Shown: piece by piece, positions 9,994 to 20,325 of the stretch
Numbering within the stretch: the first letter of the stretch is position 1
Layout: the number at the start of each line of letters is the position of its first letter
Source: Acidobacteriota bacterium
GTDB lineage: Bacteria; Acidobacteriota; Blastocatellia; RBC074
Assembly (NCBI GenBank): GCA_018269055.1
Contig: JAFDVI010000027.1
Span: 1-53,924 of the forward strand
DNA length: 53,924 bases
Reading direction: 5' to 3'
Translations under genes and position numbers: made by a program
The notes under the pieces: model-generated
The model's input: only the letters and a program-made list of their open reading frames with translations
What the model was told of the DNA's origin: nothing
Databases searched by the model: none

Positions 9994-11271
9994 TTAAGAG
10001 CTTCGCTCGCGCAAAAAATTCTGCGCCAGATGCAACCACTGTCGTTCGGTTCGATACTTGTATGCCGGAGCGCTTTTGACCGACTCAATGCAGTTTTGCA
10101 TTTCTTCCGTCGCTTCGCCAGTTCGCCCCAAACTATACAATGTCATTCCGCGCCAGTATCGCCCTTGCGCATCTGAAGGTCGTTTTTCCAAAAACTTGTC
10201 GAACATCTCCAGCGCGTCTGTGTGTTGTTTCGCGGAATAATAAACCAACGCAATTTCCCGCCAGATCTCGTGCTGGCTATGCGCCGAATCCTGTCGCACA
10301 ACCTGTTCAAAATGCTGCACCGCGTCATCGAACCGATTTTGCCAGCGAGCGATTCGGCCAAGCTGATAATGCGCATCCGTTTCATTCGGATCAATTTCGA
10401 TGGCTCGGCGGAAAGAACCGATGGCGGCGTCCAATTCTCCGCGCTGCTGGTACAACAATCCCAGATTGTAATGCGCCGAAGCATCCGACGGATTCAGGGT
10501 CGCTGCCTGCAAATTTTGCCGGAACGACTGGCGCGATTGGTGCGACCGCATAAAATCATCAAACCGATCTCGCAGCAAAAAGAATAGTAGTAACAATAGA
10601 AACGGCGAGCCGCAAACAAATGAAGTCGCATCAATGAACAGCGGTAAGATCAGTACCGAAACAAAGGAAATCAGCACTGCCAAAGAACATGCCGCCCATC
10701 CGATATGAAAAATCGAACCTGTGGCAATCGAAATAAACCAGGCAAATACCGGTAGAGGAATTACGGCAACCAGGACGAAAAAGCCCAACGGCACCGTCTG
10801 TCTGGAGCTTTGCCAGCCAATCACCACCGCCGGCCCCACTGTCACCAGAAACGCAAGCGCCAGCGCCATCAACGCGCAGGAAACCATCGCCGCATACTCT
10901 TCACGTATAACCAGCGAAAAACTGGCGCGGCGTTCAAACAGGTTGGCGATCAAAATCAGTAACGGCGTATAGATCACGGCGACAAACAAAACGATCATCA
11001 CCGCCGATTTGAACGCGCGCATCGAGTTGCCAGCCAGCATCGCCACCCAAAAAGCCCGGCTGTCCCCTTCCTGCGTCAACATCCCTGCCCCTTCGACCAT
11101 CCCGCCTGCCTGAGCGTAATTTGCCATTGCCACGGCAACAACCGAATAAATCCAGGTCATCAGCAGTGCCACAGCAACCGCAAACCCGACGGGCGCGCGC
11201 TCCCGTATGGCGCGAACCGCGGCGAATGGACTCCACAGCAAGGAAACCAGTAATCGGATGTTGGTGAGCAT
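9994..11271 (-). CDS. Membrane protein with N-terminal Yip1-like domain and C-terminal TPRs
   Basis: The 425-residue protein has five to seven membrane segments in residues ~20-250 ([33 protein letters not shown], and others) arranged like a Yip1/DUF1282 domain. After ...[14 protein letters not shown] come at least three TPRs ([51 protein letters not shown], ...[18 protein letters not shown]). The soluble TPR part probably docks partner proteins at the membrane. No function can be assigned. It lies between lepB and carA on the same strand. Confidence 0.75.
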   Translation of the reverse strand: MLTNIRLLVSLLWSPFAAVRAIRERAPVGFAVAVALLMTWIYSVVAVAMANYAQAGGMVEGAGMLTQEGDSRAFWVAMLAGNSMRAFKSAVMIVLFVAVIYTPLLILIANLFERRASFSLVIREEYAAMVSCALMALALAFLVTVGPAVVIGWQSSRQTVPLGFFVLVAVIPLPVFAWFISIATGSIFHIGWAACSLAVLISFVSVLILPLFIDATSFVCGSPFLLLLLFFLLRDRFDDFMRSHQSRQSFRQNLQAATLNPSDASAHYNLGLLYQQRGELDAAIGSFRRAIEIDPNETDAHYQLGRIARWQNRFDDAVQHFEQVVRQDSAHSQHEIWREIALVYYSAKQHTDALEMFDKFLEKRPSDAQGRYWRGMTLYSLGRTGEATEEMQNCIESVKSAPAYKYRTERQWLHLAQNFLRERSS

Positions 11272-11398
11272 GAATCGTTCGCTTACTTTTCAGGCCGATA
11301 TGAGAAAGCGCGGACAACTTGCCGCTGCCGCGCCTTCGATCAATTCGAATTCTTTACTAAAATGTTTGCCAACTCCAAGTTCTTTGCGACTTCTCTTC

Positions 11399-12046
11399 CT
11401 ATTCCAACTTCCCTAACCGCTCATAAGGCGTAAACGGGTAATACCGGAAGATCGCTTTGCCGTAAATGTATTTTTCCGGCACGAAATCCCAGTATCGGCT
11501 GTCGCTGCTGTTGCGGCGATTGTCGCCCATCACAAAGTAATGATGCTCCGGAATCTGTTTCGGAGTGGTCAACGAATCGTTGGAGAGAAATTCGGGATCG
11601 AGGTACGGTTCATCAATCAGTTCATTGTTGATGTACAGCTTGCCGTCTTCGATGTTGATCTTTTCGCCAGGCAATCCGACGACTCGTTTGATGTAGGATT
11701 TCGACGGATCCAGCGGAAACAACAAAACCACAATGTCTCCGCGTTTGATTGGCTCCTTGTCGCCCAGCCATTCGCGCAACGGATAAATGAATTTGTTGAC
11801 GAAGATGCGATCTTGATCGTGCAGCTTCGGCATCATGCTTTGGCCTTCGACGCGCACCGGCTGCACGACAAAAACAACGATCAGAATGGCAATCAGTCCC
11901 GCAAACACGATATCGCGGAACAGCGACCGAAGCTCGCCCCACAAACTGCCGTCGTCATCTTCACCTCGCAACGATGACAGATCTTCAATGACTCGAATGT
12001 CGTTGTCGTCGTCGGGTGAATAACCCACCCATTTCTCTTTTCTCAT
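11399..12046 (-). CDS. lepB: Signal peptidase I
   Basis: I prefer ATG 12046 (AAGGTG at a good distance), giving 215 residues; a GTG at 12058 is possible. A ~40-residue acidic N-terminus (SPDDDND...) precedes one membrane anchor ([17 protein letters not shown]). The catalytic Ser70 lies in [10 protein letters not shown] and Lys120 in [12 protein letters not shown]; box E reads [18 protein letters not shown]. It cleaves signal peptides of the many exported proteins encoded here. Single-anchor topology is the usual form outside gamma-proteobacteria. Confidence 0.96.
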   Translation of the reverse strand: MRKEKWVGYSPDDDNDIRVIEDLSSLRGEDDDGSLWGELRSLFRDIVFAGLIAILIVVFVVQPVRVEGQSMMPKLHDQDRIFVNKFIYPLREWLGDKEPIKRGDIVVLLFPLDPSKSYIKRVVGLPGEKINIEDGKLYINNELIDEPYLDPEFLSNDSLTTPKQIPEHHYFVMGDNRRNSSDSRYWDFVPEKYIYGKAIFRYYPFTPYERLGKLE

Positions 12047-12205
12047 TCCTGACTTCACCTTACTGCTTTATTGAAGTTGTGATTCGCATACGCTGCAAGT
12101 TGCTGGTGCAACCGAACGGACGAAAAGATATTACGGGGGTTCTAACGTGTCAAACTACGGCAAAGTTGCTTCTTTGTTTTCACTTCGACCGTCTCAGCAA
12201 AGGAT

Positions 12206-12487
12206 TTAGTGTTGGATCGTGCCTTCCAGCGAAGTGTCAATCTGCGCTTGAATGCCTCCGCCGAACAGAAATGCTTCCATATTTTGAATCAGAAACTGCT
12301 GGTGTTCGGGATTGATCGTACTCAGCCCGTAATGGTTAATAAGCTGGTTCTGCGTCGCCACCCAGGCTTTCCAGCAAGCCTGACAAATCTGTTCATGAAT
12401 CTTTTTGCCGAGCGCGCTGCCGAAAGGCGGTTTTTCCAAAGCGGGCAGCTTCTTGCCGCAGCGCTCACATTTAATAACGTCAGCCAT
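12206..12487 (-). CDS. YggX-like (Fe(II)-trafficking family) protein with added zinc-ribbon motif
   Basis: The start MADVIKCERCGKK has an AAGGAG site and gives 93 residues; the longer frame upstream is not conserved-looking. Residues ~26-70 (ALGKKIHEQICQACWKAWV, QNQLINHYGL, PEHQQFLIQNMEAFLF) match the YggX pattern (GKRIYNEISKEAWAQW, MLINEKKLN, AEHRKLL, FLF), a family linked to protection of Fe-S enzymes from oxidants. Unlike classic YggX it has two CxxC pairs (C7/C10 and C35/C38) that could bind zinc. It lies upstream of lepB, divergent from typA. Confidence 0.8.
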   Translation of the reverse strand: MADVIKCERCGKKLPALEKPPFGSALGKKIHEQICQACWKAWVATQNQLINHYGLSTINPEHQQFLIQNMEAFLFGGGIQAQIDTSLEGTIQH

Positions 12488-12639
12488 TGTTCTCGCTCCT
12501 TCTTGATTGTTGATGTTTGTGGAGTGCAGATTATCTGGTAGGCCGCAGCAGCTTGGCAAATCTGTCGCTCGGATGACAAAGCGAAGCCCAGTTGCTAGCA
12601 TAGCGTTTACCGGATCATTGCTCAGCGCAGAAAGTCTTT

Positions 12640-14461
<1,822 letters not shown>

Positions 14462-14475
<14 letters not shown>

Positions 14476-14497
14476 TCAATGCCTTGGCTGCCTTTTT
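14462..14497 (+). terminator. typA terminator
   Basis: CAGCCGAGGC (14462-14471) pairs with GCCTTGGCTG (14481-14490) with one wobble, followed by CCTTTTT. The stem includes the TGA of typA. The same sequence lies just beyond the end of the convergent 14555 gene. Confidence 0.8.
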
Positions 14498-14554
14498 GGC
14501 GACAGGTCACGTTGAGAATCTGACCTGTTCAAGTCAGTGATGTGACACTGGAGT

Positions 14555-15550
14555 TTAACCGGCGCTATTTCTCATGGCCTGAGGCAATTCTTCTGCCAGG
14601 CGCACTGCGGGGCAGAGTGGGTTGCCACCGCCAGTAGAAACCGGCCCTCGCGGCACTTGGTTGAGGTAGTCCAGCAGCATTTCCATATTGGCAATCAAGT
14701 ACTCTTTGTCATCCTCGTGGTCGCTGAGTGCGTGATAGTAATGCAAAAAGTGGAAAAAGCTGGCCGGGTCATCGTCATCTGCAACCTGGTGGTGATCGTT
14801 ATGAGTATCTTCGACGGCATTTTGAATGAGGACCTTTGCTTCAACGCCTTCTTCATATTCAACCCTGAAAAGCTCCCTCGTGTCTCCGTTCTCTTCTCCC
14901 AGGAAGCAAACTAGCTCCTCTTCTGCATCCAGTTGAATGACCATCCCCAGACTGTAAGCCTTAATGTCCAGATTTTGGATGGATAAGCCCAATCTGTCTA
15001 TATCCTCTCTCTTAACCGGTCGGGTCACCGTTCTCCTGGCTTCGTGTACCTGATCTTTTTCCAACCGCAATGAAGTAATTAATCCACGGCTGAGCACTCG
15101 CCTGGCTGAGGGCATTTTTGTTTCCACGTGATCGGGCTTTAACACGGAAAAATACTCACCACCGGTGACGGTCAACACGGGCTTGACTTTGTCGCGATCA
15201 ATCACAACCCTGCCAATGAGTTCTTCAAGATCAGGAATCAATTCAAAAGGCATCCAGAATTCCTCGACCTGAAGGTCAACCGAAGGGGGAGAGCTTCGAA
15301 TCTGCCCATCCTGAGTATTAAGGCGGATCTGGCCTATATCATAAAGGCGTAACTCATCGTCGCTGATGTACTCTTCGGAATTTTTTTGCCAGCTTGCTGA
15401 TGAATCTCGCCTGTAAGTGGTGACCTTCAGCGAATGCATATCATTCACACTGAGAATTCCAACCTGCAAGCGCTTTTGCTCCTCATCGAGCGTAAAAATC
15501 AACAACCCTTCCAAATAAAGCTGAACGCTCTCGCCTTTTACCAGAGCCAT
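14555..15550 (-). CDS. Unrecognised protein, third gene of the sigma-CHAT operon
   Basis: ATG 15550 has a strong AAGGAG and gives 331 residues; the longer frame runs into the CHAT gene. I do not recognise a family. Residues 1-165 look beta-rich (ESVQLYLEGLLIFTLD, GILSVNDMHSLKVTTY, ELIGRVVIDRDKVKPVLTV). Residues 190-260 may form a second beta region (LGLSIQNLDIKAYSLGMVIQLD). A His/Asp-rich stretch follows (HNDHHQVADDDDPASFFHFLHYYH, about 262-285), then a helix (YLIANMEMLLDYLNQVP) and a short tail with one late Cys (GNPLCPAVRL). There is no signal peptide or membrane segment. It follows the CHAT gene by 31 bases, so it could be that protease's client or effector; this is inference. Confidence 0.7.
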   Translation of the reverse strand: MALVKGESVQLYLEGLLIFTLDEEQKRLQVGILSVNDMHSLKVTTYRRDSSASWQKNSEEYISDDELRLYDIGQIRLNTQDGQIRSSPPSVDLQVEEFWMPFELIPDLEELIGRVVIDRDKVKPVLTVTGGEYFSVLKPDHVETKMPSARRVLSRGLITSLRLEKDQVHEARRTVTRPVKREDIDRLGLSIQNLDIKAYSLGMVIQLDAEEELVCFLGEENGDTRELFRVEYEEGVEAKVLIQNAVEDTHNDHHQVADDDDPASFFHFLHYYHALSDHEDDKEYLIANMEMLLDYLNQVPRGPVSTGGGNPLCPAVRLAEELPQAMRNSAG

Positions 15551-15581
15551 TTGTCTTTCTCCTTTACAGCCAAGGTTGATT

Positions 15582-18500
15582 CTAAAATGTGCTGTGTCCA
15601 CCAGTGACGATGAAGCCAGCCCAGTAATAGGGGTGGCGATAGCGTGGGGTGGCACTCTGAAGCATTTCCCGCTGCGCAGTCCGCAAGGCGCTGGCTGTGG
15701 TCGCGCCCTGTTGCCTGCGTAGTTGGTGAAGCCTGATCATCAATTTGCTGGTGTAGTCAGAATCCACAGGCCAGAGACTGGAAATAACCAGTGGAACGCC
15801 CGCTGCCTCAAAAGGGCGTGATAAACCGATCGCCCCTTCTCCTTTGTAATACTCCTCAGCTTTAGTACGGCAAGCTGAAAGAACAACCAATCTCGCTTTG
15901 GCCAATGGCAAGTGGTAAACCTCATACATTGCCAAATCGCAGCCTCCGGAATCGGTCTGCCCATCGAGCGGAGCAAGAATCAGGCGAGATAACAACGGCG
16001 ACCGGTCATCAGCGACATAATGCGCCGCCAGATGCACAACATCGGCTTCCTCAATACGCGAAGTAATTGCTTTTTTGTGCGCGTCTTTTCCGATCAATAC
16101 CCAGTTAGATGGATAAAGCGATGCAATTTCCAACGCCTCGTTGGCAGCATCAGGCAGACTGGGAAGATCTGGAAACCGGGCACGATCAAAGGCAGGATTG
16201 CCAACACTGAGCAGGCTCTCACGCGTCAAGCCAGCTTTTCGGGCAGCGTTTTCGCTGCTGCGGATAAAAAGCGTCGCACTCGGTGCATAAACCAAGGTGT
16301 AATCTTCTATTAAGTAATTTCCGGTGCGGTTTGAGACTAATGCTCCCAGCGGCAGAAAATTGAGAATTTTGTCCGGCACTACGCCTAGCAAGCAGTTTTT
16401 GTCGAGCAAGTCCTCAATCGGGCCGATTAAAAGCGCTTCCAACTCGGTTGCTTTACGACGCAATTCAGACTCATTTTCACTCCTGGGCGCAGCGAGTTGG
16501 TTAAGGTAAGCTTTCACTCGATAAGTCAGTTCCAAAGCGGGTATCACAACTTGCCGATCCACTATCTTGGACTCAGTAATCAGCCAGATGAGCAGGCGAT
16601 CTTCCAACAGCGCAAATTGCACCAACTGTGTTTGTGGAGGCAGGCTGCGCTGAATTTCTGCGAGAGACAACGGAGGCACCGAAGTCGGCAAAATGACATC
16701 TGGCCCTTCCAAATCGTCTGTGGTCGCACGTGCTGTGCTGGAGGCATCAAGCAAGGAACGAGAACGACTGGTCTCCGCATACGCGAATGCCTCCTCAGGA
16801 TGCCCCAAACGCACATAAGAAAATTTGATGGCCGCATCGTAAATTTCTTGCTGCGTGTCGAAGAAACTATTGCGCAGGCTTTCGCGCAATATCTTGGTTC
16901 GGTTTATCTCGAACTGGTGCAGCACACGATTTAGTTCCTGCTGCGCAGATTGCACATTGCCGATCGCTATCTGAGCCAGAAACCGCTCTTTCGTGATCAG
17001 ATAATTGAGCGCTTCCCACCCTTTTCCCCGATAGAACGCCTCTGCTTCGTCAAGGGTATGCAGTGCTTCTTCATTGTGTCCCGCACAGCGCAACACTCGC
17101 CCCAGATGCAATAGCCCATAGCTCCGTATGTCCTGGTTAGTAGCAGATTGTTGAAGCCCATCTCCTGCTGTCAGCCCGGTTTGGATGTGCTTAATCGCCG
17201 CATCAAAATCCCGCAGCCGTTCATATAACAACCCCAATTGCACGTAGTAACGTGCAATTGTCTGAGGATGGCGCACTTTTTCAGCAAGCCGCACGGCGGC
17301 GATTTGAAACTCTAAAGCCGCGACGGGCAAATCCAACGCCCTGAAGCTATTGGCAGCAACATTGTAGGACGTAACAATCCATGTATCGTCCACCGCCAGA
17401 CGGTCCGCCAGGAGAAAAGATTGGCGGGTGAGAGCGATGGAATCGCGATACTTGCCCGTATCGCGATAGAGACTTGATAGTGTAATAAGTGTCCGTAAGA
17501 CGCCGCTTTCATCTTCAACTCGGGCGAAGATTTGCCGGGCCTCAAGTGCATACTTTACGGCAGCAGAAAATTCTTCCAAATCTCCATGTACATTCGCGAG
17601 CCGGTTTAAGGTCATCGCATACCACCAGTGGCAGTTGTGCTGTTGCCACCCACGCGCCACACGTTCAAACTCCGCCAGGCTTTTCCAATGTTCAGACCTG
17701 CGCAGATAGGTTTCCGCCAACCAATAATCAGTTACCAGTTCTTCCTCTACGACACCTGCGGCTGCGAACAATCGCAACGCCGCCTGACAAGCCTCGGCTG
17801 CCTGATCGTATTGGGTCTTATTACTGAACTGGTAGGCTTGTTGCCGCAATTCCCGTCCCTGTGCCAATAAGGTGCGGCGTCGAGCGTCAGCCCCTTTATA
17901 AGCGGCTGCGAGCGCAGCATTGAAATGGTCTTCAGTCTTGCGCTCACTGAGTTGCCCCAAAAAGCCGAGTGCGCCCAGGGTTTCCTTCGCGGCATCTTTC
18001 TTGCCATCGGCCGCCTGCGCAAGAAAATCATCCACCAGCTTTCCCGTGATGAAGTTGCCCTGACGGATGTAACAGTTTGAGTAGGCGCGCCAGGCAGCTT
18101 CCCCGTCATTCCGCCTGTAAGCTTCCCAAAATTCGCTGTACAAATTTTCTGGCGTTACGGTGCTGCGCTGCGCTTTCTTGCGCAACTCCTCCAGATTTGC
18201 ACGCGCTTCTTCCGCCCAGGGCGAGGTGCTGTCTTTACTCAGATACTGCTCCCACGCTTCGCGTGCCTGCTGGTATAGATTTAGTGTTTGGTATAGCAGT
18301 GCCCTGTTAAACAGGGCCTCCGGCAATTGCGGGTCTAGTACGATAGCGCGATTCAGGTGATCCAGAGCTTGGTTTTCTAACTCCGGACGGTCGCGTTTGG
18401 GCGAACTGGTGTCCTCGATCTTCAGTTTTTCCAGCAACGCCGCACCCAAATCTGCCTGGAAAACTGCGTTGTTCGGCTCCTGCTGCAGTGCCCTGGAAAA

Positions 18501-19316
18501 TAAGTCAATTGCCTTATCGAATTCGCGCTTGACCAAATATACTCGACCCAGAGCATGGAGGGTCGCCGAATCAGGATGCTCCGCAACAGCGTCAAGCAAT
18601 AGCCTTTCTGCTCGATCGCGAGCCATTTGGTCTGTAATTGTTAGCTCCTTGCCAGGCTGGTCGTTTCCACGTTGCGAGGAAAACTTTGCGTAATCGAGCC
18701 CGGAAATACGCGATTCAAGGGGACGATCTGTGCGATACGCACGATTCAATTCCTTCAAAGCAACTGCCATATCCGCGCGGGGTGTAATTAACCACCAGGA
18801 GCCAATGCCGAATCCAAGCAACAGCAATCCAGCCAAAGCAAGCTTCCAACCGGAATTCAACAATTTCTGCCAAAAGCTATAACCTTCGGTATCACGTTTT
18901 TTTCTGAGCTCAACCTGCTGAGGCGGTGAAAATCCCTCTAGGGTTGTCGGCGTCTCGTCAGTCATTGGGATAACAGCGTTTTCAGTGCTTTGTGTTTCTG
19001 CTGGTAAAGTGCTGCCAGCAACCCCCGCTAATTCTTTTGTGATTGCCAGTTGGTTTCGCCGCTCAGGTGTTGAAAGGAAATTTCTTTCAAATAATTCTCG
19101 TTCTCGCAGGGTCAACGCTTCGCAGGAATAATCATCAATAAGCTCATCTTCCGCCAGCAATAACCGATCAACAAAATCCAGATCTTCCTGGCTTGTTGGT
19201 TCAGCATTCGTATCGCCGTTCAGCAATTTATCTTCAATCACTTGTCGCTCCTCCGCCGTCACATCGTCCAGCAGATAGCGTCTGAGTAGATTGTCTTCTT
19301 CGGAATACCAATTCAT
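15582..19316 (-). CDS. Anti-sigma-like / TM / TPR / CHAT protease fusion
   Basis: I chose MNWYSEEDN at 19316 (1,244 residues); a GGAGG lies ~20 bases upstream, so a slightly earlier start is possible. Residues 1-100 follow the acidobacterial anti-sigma-like pattern (LLRRYLLDDVTAEERQVIEDKLL, LLLAEDELIDDY, ERELFERNFL). One membrane segment lies at ~155-178 (KLALAGLLLLGFGIGSWWLI). TPRs fill ~210-400 and ~480-830. The C-terminal ~300 residues form a CHAT caspase-like domain with catalytic His1099 (VVHLAAHYVADD) and Cys1149 (VVLSACRTKAEE) and the closing ISSLWPVDSDYTSKLM motif. Both catalytic residues are intact. The gene starts 67 bases after an ECF sigma factor gene and is followed by the 331-residue unknown. 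Confidence 0.9.
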   Translation of the reverse strand: MNWYSEEDNLLRRYLLDDVTAEERQVIEDKLLNGDTNAEPTSQEDLDFVDRLLLAEDELIDDYSCEALTLRERELFERNFLSTPERRNQLAITKELAGVAGSTLPAETQSTENAVIPMTDETPTTLEGFSPPQQVELRKKRDTEGYSFWQKLLNSGWKLALAGLLLLGFGIGSWWLITPRADMAVALKELNRAYRTDRPLESRISGLDYAKFSSQRGNDQPGKELTITDQMARDRAERLLLDAVAEHPDSATLHALGRVYLVKREFDKAIDLFSRALQQEPNNAVFQADLGAALLEKLKIEDTSSPKRDRPELENQALDHLNRAIVLDPQLPEALFNRALLYQTLNLYQQAREAWEQYLSKDSTSPWAEEARANLEELRKKAQRSTVTPENLYSEFWEAYRRNDGEAAWRAYSNCYIRQGNFITGKLVDDFLAQAADGKKDAAKETLGALGFLGQLSERKTEDHFNAALAAAYKGADARRRTLLAQGRELRQQAYQFSNKTQYDQAAEACQAALRLFAAAGVVEEELVTDYWLAETYLRRSEHWKSLAEFERVARGWQQHNCHWWYAMTLNRLANVHGDLEEFSAAVKYALEARQIFARVEDESGVLRTLITLSSLYRDTGKYRDSIALTRQSFLLADRLAVDDTWIVTSYNVAANSFRALDLPVAALEFQIAAVRLAEKVRHPQTIARYYVQLGLLYERLRDFDAAIKHIQTGLTAGDGLQQSATNQDIRSYGLLHLGRVLRCAGHNEEALHTLDEAEAFYRGKGWEALNYLITKERFLAQIAIGNVQSAQQELNRVLHQFEINRTKILRESLRNSFFDTQQEIYDAAIKFSYVRLGHPEEAFAYAETSRSRSLLDASSTARATTDDLEGPDVILPTSVPPLSLAEIQRSLPPQTQLVQFALLEDRLLIWLITESKIVDRQVVIPALELTYRVKAYLNQLAAPRSENESELRRKATELEALLIGPIEDLLDKNCLLGVVPDKILNFLPLGALVSNRTGNYLIEDYTLVYAPSATLFIRSSENAARKAGLTRESLLSVGNPAFDRARFPDLPSLPDAANEALEIASLYPSNWVLIGKDAHKKAITSRIEEADVVHLAAHYVADDRSPLLSRLILAPLDGQTDSGGCDLAMYEVYHLPLAKARLVVLSACRTKAEEYYKGEGAIGLSRPFEAAGVPLVISSLWPVDSDYTSKLMIRLHQLRRQQGATTASALRTAQREMLQSATPRYRHPYYWAGFIVTGGHSTF

Positions 19317-19383
19317 GGTTTGTACATGCCGGCGAGCCTCCACTTTGCTATTCCAAAGGCAGGCCAAAAATTTCAAAAGTTTT

Positions 19384-19947
19384 TCAAGCTTGTGCGTTTT
19401 GTTCGCACGAACGAATGCAATCGCGCAGCCGCTCTCTCAATCGCATCATTTTCAGCCGCAATCCATTAATCGTCAGGCCAAATTTCTTCGCCAATCCAAG
19501 CCGATATTCATCCAGGGTTTTCGTCTGTTTAAGGTAGTACAGCAAAAACAATCGCCGGTCCTGTTCTTTCAAATTCTGCAAACAACCAAGCAAACAACTG
19601 CTGCGGCGTTCTTTGTACCTGTGCTCTTCGTCGTAATCGGACAGTAACAGCCGCCCCCAGTCGGTTTCCCCGTCAATCAAGGTTTGTTTGTCGAAGTATC
19701 GCCGGCACACGTTGCGAGCGATGCCGAATATGTAGGGAAGCGGTTTGGTCAGTAATAGAGAATTTTGTTTGAAGAAATGCCGCACTGCGGCATCGAGAAC
19801 AACATCCGTCAGGTCTTCGGCTGGAGGACATTGTCGCCGGACAAAATACAGGATGAGCCTTTGGCGTAACTGTTCATACTTCAGTCCCGCCTTGCGTTGA
19901 TCCGAGTCCAGCCATTGAAGAAACTGCTTCAACTCTTCTTCAGTCAT
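19384..19947 (-). CDS. ECF-type RNA polymerase sigma factor
   Basis: The 187-residue protein has a sigma-70 region 2 (LILYFVRRQCPPAEDLTDVVLDAAVRHFF, then PYIFGIARNVCRRYF) and a region 4 helix-turn-helix (LKEQDRRLFLLYYL, YRLGLAKKFGLTINGLRLKMMRLRERLRDCI). The -35-recognition helix is unusually Leu/Arg-rich. It is the first gene of a three-gene operon whose second product starts with an anti-sigma-like region, so the pair probably forms a membrane-gated transcription switch. ECF group not determined. Confidence 0.85.
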   Translation of the reverse strand: MTEEELKQFLQWLDSDQRKAGLKYEQLRQRLILYFVRRQCPPAEDLTDVVLDAAVRHFFKQNSLLLTKPLPYIFGIARNVCRRYFDKQTLIDGETDWGRLLLSDYDEEHRYKERRSSCLLGCLQNLKEQDRRLFLLYYLKQTKTLDEYRLGLAKKFGLTINGLRLKMMRLRERLRDCIRSCEQNAQA

Positions 19948-20325
19948 AGTTCCGTGTTAATTATCGTGGGCAAAACCACACTTGTAAGGCCCGCAATTCA
20001 GATGCGATGGGATAACGCTGCTTCATCGGTAAGGCCGGCGCCTCGGAATAATTGCCAAGTTCTACAGAATGATTTTGGTCAGGTGGAACACCCCGGCGGC
20101 ATTATAGAGTCCACTTTTTATTAGGCAAGCTGGCAACGAAGTCTTTTGGACCCCCTGAGGTTCCTGTGCTTTCCTCTTCCCTTCAAATTTTTTTCTGATT
20201 GGTCATGAAATTTTCGACGGCTCTTTTGTACCTAAGAGTGAAAGCACTTTTTGTTGGCTTGGACAAATGGCGTTGTCCGACGACCGAGAAAGTAGGTCCG
20301 GCTACAACAACTCAAAGGAACAATT
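19948..20325. other. Divergent intergenic region between sigma-CHAT operon and 20326 gene
   Basis: This 378-base region carries the promoters of both units. There is a T-rich patch (20187-20195) and a GGAACA ribosome-binding site just before 20326. I see no gene or strong hairpin. An ECF promoter here, read by the adjacent sigma factor in both directions, would be the simplest model, but I cannot point to a certain -35/-10 pair. Confidence 0.45.

Noticed and set aside
14555..15550. Third gene of the sigma-CHAT operon as a bacterial gasdermin
   Set aside because: Length and sequence do not fit, and there is no N-terminal lipidation-type Cys. The idea came only from the protease neighbour.
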